A DNA stretch of 64,000 bases, from assembly GCF_030812195.1 (NCBI RefSeq), contig NZ_JAUSSF010000002.1, positions 434,001 to 498,000 on the forward strand, written 5' to 3'. This DNA comes from Chryseobacterium lathyri (GTDB lineage: Bacteria > Bacteroidota > Bacteroidia > Flavobacteriales > Weeksellaceae). The position numbers and the translations under genes are program-made. Each line of letters starts with the position of its first letter. Position 1 is the first letter of the stretch. The notes under the pieces are model-generated. The model searched no databases. It was not told the origin of the DNA and was given only the letters and a program-made list of their open reading frames with translations. Shown in pieces: positions 61,756 through 64,000 of this stretch.

Positions 61756-61763
61756 CAAAGATA
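61756..61763 (-). promoter_or_regulatory. -7 box of the mre operon
   Basis: Minus-strand TATCTTTG, 25 bp before the mreB start. No -33 TTG at the usual place. Confidence 0.6.
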
Positions 61764-62113
61764 TGAATTTAACACTACTAAAGAAATTTAACATGAATAT
61801 AATTTGGTTAAAATTTTATTAAAATTCACAATTGTTTACTAACTTTTGATTTAATCATTTACGGAGCCTGATTTAAACTAAAATTGACAGGCTGAAAGAC
61901 CGAAGTCGAGAGATGGGCCATTTCATTCAAAGTAACAAAAAGACGACTCCAAAAAAGTGATAAATTGCTGATTATAAAATATTTTCTACGTTACAGAGAC
62001 ATTTCAGAACCTAATTTTTTTCCTGTTCGCCCTTTGCCCTCCTTCCCTGTCACCATAGTTTTTCACGATAATTATCATATACATTATCAGAGGGTGGTTA
62101 ATTAAAAAATCCG
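61764..62113. other. Divergent intergenic region between mreB and hemA
   Basis: No coding frame. It carries the upstream parts of two promoters. At 62067-62088 there is GATAATTATC followed by ATATACATTATC, which resembles a Fur-type iron box. The rest shows no clear repeat or RNA gene. Confidence 0.45.
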
Positions 62114-62121
62114 TAAATTTG
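62114..62121 (+). promoter_or_regulatory. -7 box of hemA
   Basis: TAAATTTG. The first TTG of the open frame (62119) overlaps this box, so translation starts at the ATG at 62131, leaving almost no leader. Confidence 0.65.
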
Positions 62122-62130
62122 CGACTGCTT

Positions 62131-63405
62131 ATGTTACAGTATTCCAATATTCATCAGACATCAAATTTTGCTGTACTTTCCATTAGCTATGAAAAGGCTG
62201 ATGTGGAAACGAGAGGAAAGTTTGCATTTTTTGATGATAACATCAAGAATTTTGTCGCCAGGGTCCACAATATGGATTTGGGGGATGCATTTGTAGTTTC
62301 TACATGTAACAGAACCGAGATCTATACCACTTCCCCGAATTATCTCCTGGTAGCAGAGGAATACTGCAAAACAATCGGGGTAAACCTTACAGATTTTCTT
62401 CAGTTTGCCAATATTCTCACCAAAGAAGAGGCCCTTATCCATCTTTTCAGGGTGGCAGCCGGGCTGGAAAGTCAAATTATCGGAGATTTTGAGATCATCG
62501 GACAAATCAAAAAAGCATACAGCCGTTTTAAAAAAGAAAGACAGAATTCCAATCCATACCTGGAAAGAGCAATCAATGCAGCGATCCAGATTTCGAAAAG
62601 AATTAAAAATGAGACAGGAATTTCAAACGGAGCCGCCTCTGTGTCTTATGCTGCTGTTCATTATATTTTAAACAGCCAGAAGAAAATTACAGAAAAGAAT
62701 ATCCTTCTTTTGGGTGTGGGTGAAATCGGTCAGAATACAGTTGAAAACCTGGTTAAACATGTCTACCAGCCAAAAATTAAAATTGCGAACAGAACCCAGG
62801 AGAAAGCTGAAAAAATTTCCCAGAAATACAGTATACCTCATGTTGATTATTCTGATTTTGACAGGGAATTAAAAAACACTGACATTCTTATTGTTGCCAC
62901 AGGAGCCAAACATCCTATCATCAACAAATCTCATTTCCCGAACGGAAAAGAAACTCTGGTGATCGACCTCTCTATTCCTCACAACGTTGAAAAAAACGTT
63001 ACTGAGAATGCAAATGTAACCCTGATTGATGTAGATGAACTTTCAAAACAGATTCAGGAAACGATTCAACAGCGGGAAAAAGAGATTCCAAAAGCTGAAA
63101 AAATCATCAAAGAACTGATGAAAGAGTTTCTGGAATGGGAAAAAAAGAGAAAGCTGGCACCCAATATTCACCATTTCAAAGCCGTTCTGAAGAATATGGA
63201 ACGCAATGAAATGCATAATTTTTATAAAAAGAATAAATACATAAACATCACGGACATGGAGCTTTCTGATAAAATGATCCAGAAAATCACCAACCGTTTT
63301 GCAAAATTTATCATCGATAATCCTCTAAAAGCCGAAGAAATTAGTAAATTAATGCACGAAATATTAGTTGAACAACCAAACAACGAATTCAATGAAAAGC
63401 ATTAG
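62131..63405 (+). CDS. hemA: Glutamyl-tRNA reductase
   Basis: 424 residues from the ATG at 62131. The catalytic cysteine is in VVSTCNRTEIY, the substrate region is HLFRVAAGLESQIIGD, and the NADPH-binding domain has ILLLGVGEIGQNTVENL and IANRTQEKAEK, with a C-terminal dimerisation domain. It reduces glutamyl-tRNA to glutamate-1-semialdehyde in the C5 route to heme. hemC begins inside its last codons with a 14-bp overlap. The extended TTG start is excluded by the promoter box. Confidence 0.95.
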   Translation: MLQYSNIHQTSNFAVLSISYEKADVETRGKFAFFDDNIKNFVARVHNMDLGDAFVVSTCNRTEIYTTSPNYLLVAEEYCKTIGVNLTDFLQFANILTKEEALIHLFRVAAGLESQIIGDFEIIGQIKKAYSRFKKERQNSNPYLERAINAAIQISKRIKNETGISNGAASVSYAAVHYILNSQKKITEKNILLLGVGEIGQNTVENLVKHVYQPKIKIANRTQEKAEKISQKYSIPHVDYSDFDRELKNTDILIVATGAKHPIINKSHFPNGKETLVIDLSIPHNVEKNVTENANVTLIDVDELSKQIQETIQQREKEIPKAEKIIKELMKEFLEWEKKRKLAPNIHHFKAVLKNMERNEMHNFYKKNKYINITDMELSDKMIQKITNRFAKFIIDNPLKAEEISKLMHEILVEQPNNEFNEKH

Positions 63406-64000
63406 AATCGGAACAAGAAATTCCGCACTTGCACTTTGGCAGGCAAGAGAGGTTGCCAGGAACCTTCAGAACCGTAATTATTTAACGGAAATTGTTCCTA
63501 TTATATCTTCCGGCGACAAGAACTTAAATCAACCGCTTTATTCTTTAGGAATCACCGGGGTTTTCACAAGAGACCTTGATGTTGCCCTATTGAATGACGA
63601 AATTGATATTGCCGTACACTCTTTAAAGGATGTCCCTACGCAACTGCCTCAAAATATTGAGATCGTTGCTTACCTGGAAAGAGATTTCCCTCAGGATGTC
63701 TTAATAAGAAAGGAATCTGCGCGAAATAAGGAATTCCATGAACTGAAGCTAGCCACAAGCAGCTTAAGAAGAAGAGCATTCTGGTTAAAAAATTATCCTC
63801 ATGCTGAGTTTTCTGATATCCGCGGGAATATTCAGACCCGTCTTCAGAAACTGGAAGAAGGAGATTTTGATGCTACCATTCTGTCCCTGGCAGGAATCAA
63901 GAGAATGAAAATGGATATTGATTATGAAATGCTACCTTTAATGATCCCAGCTGCTTCACAGGGAGTCATTGCTGTTGCCGGACATTCTGATAAAACAGAG
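63392..64000 (+). CDS. hemC: Hydroxymethylbilane synthase, cut by the window edge
   Basis: The first 203 residues are present and the frame is open to the end of the window. The start MKSIRIGTRNSALALWQARE is typical of HemC, as are AVHSLKDVPTQL, SSLRRRAFWL and IRGNIQTRLQKL, which hold the lysines and arginines that bind the substrate's carboxylates. It joins four porphobilinogens into the linear tetrapyrrole. The dipyrromethane-binding cysteine lies beyond the window. It overlaps hemA by 14 bp. Confidence 0.95.
   Translation, partial: MKSIRIGTRNSALALWQAREVARNLQNRNYLTEIVPIISSGDKNLNQPLYSLGITGVFTRDLDVALLNDEIDIAVHSLKDVPTQLPQNIEIVAYLERDFPQDVLIRKESARNKEFHELKLATSSLRRRAFWLKNYPHAEFSDIRGNIQTRLQKLEEGDFDATILSLAGIKRMKMDIDYEMLPLMIPAASQGVIAVAGHSDKTE

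Noticed and set aside
62251..62280. TTTTGTCGCC followed by ATTTG inside hemA, and further TTGTCGC strings near 50746 and 59594
   Set aside because: All lie inside coding sequence, lack the CGWCA arm, and do not have the 26-bp spacing to TAnnTTTG.
1..64000. tRNA or rRNA genes
   Set aside because: I looked through the intergenic regions for cloverleaf ends and T-arm patterns and saw none; a covariance-model scan would be decisive.

Overview
The window reads as a chromosomal segment of a Chryseobacterium-like member of the Flavobacteriia (Bacteroidetes). The reasons are SusC/SusD outer-membrane pairs, low-GC codon use, repeated -7 boxes of the form TAnnTTTG, A-rich translation starts instead of Shine-Dalgarno sites, signal peptides ending in FAQ/FSQ, type III glutamine synthetase, and a class II GlyRS of the archaeal/eukaryal type. 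I see no rRNA, tRNA, CRISPR array or intact insertion sequence.

Layout. 0.1-6.6 kb: SusD/SusC pair, AraC regulator, divergent OsmC. 6.6-10.5 kb: a large inverted repeat, then a TetR-controlled operon of thiolase, hotdog thioesterase and FabF-like synthase. 10.6-28.9 kb: mostly housekeeping and envelope genes (cupin, L,D-transpeptidase-like protein, MsrB, DUF445, PyrD, TruC, GlyRS, M48 protease, serine hydrolase, YdeI-like protein, TPR/AraC regulator), three tandem C1q-like secreted proteins, and a UmuC polymerase without UmuD. 43.7-64 kb: TadA, GNAT, CoaX, M1 peptidase, DinB-like protein, an orphan protein with an EMEG motif, GlnN, NlpC/P60 lipoprotein, Qnr-like pentapeptide protein, the mreBCD-mrdA-rodA cell-shape operon, and hemA-hemC (hemC is cut by the window edge).

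The most interesting region is 29.0-43.6 kb. Six copies of a partly palindromic site, CGWCA-AGTTY-TGTCG, occur only between genes here. In five copies a perfect TAnnTTTG box begins exactly 26 bp after the start of the site. These promoters lie in front of a phage-type M15 endopeptidase, a patatin phospholipase, a 56-residue acidic protein, a long operon and a WYL-domain regulator. The operon encodes three proteins sharing an N-terminal module (two with BspA-type leucine-rich repeats, one phage-fibre-like), a 1264-residue orphan protein, and a 911-residue toxin-like protein with a 183-residue immunity-like partner. No product has a signal peptide. The half-site TTGTCG lies 17 bp upstream of the TA of the -7 box, which parallels the promoter recognised by the mycobacterial WYL regulators PafBC. 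My inference is a WYL-controlled, probably stress- or DNA-damage-induced lysis-and-release island that carries receptor-binding proteins and a toxin. No capsid, terminase, sheath, tube or integrase gene is present in the window, so it is not an ordinary prophage.

Two genes look frameshifted at homopolymers: the msrB signal peptide, and the end of the immunity-like gene. Either could be a sequencing error or real slippage.
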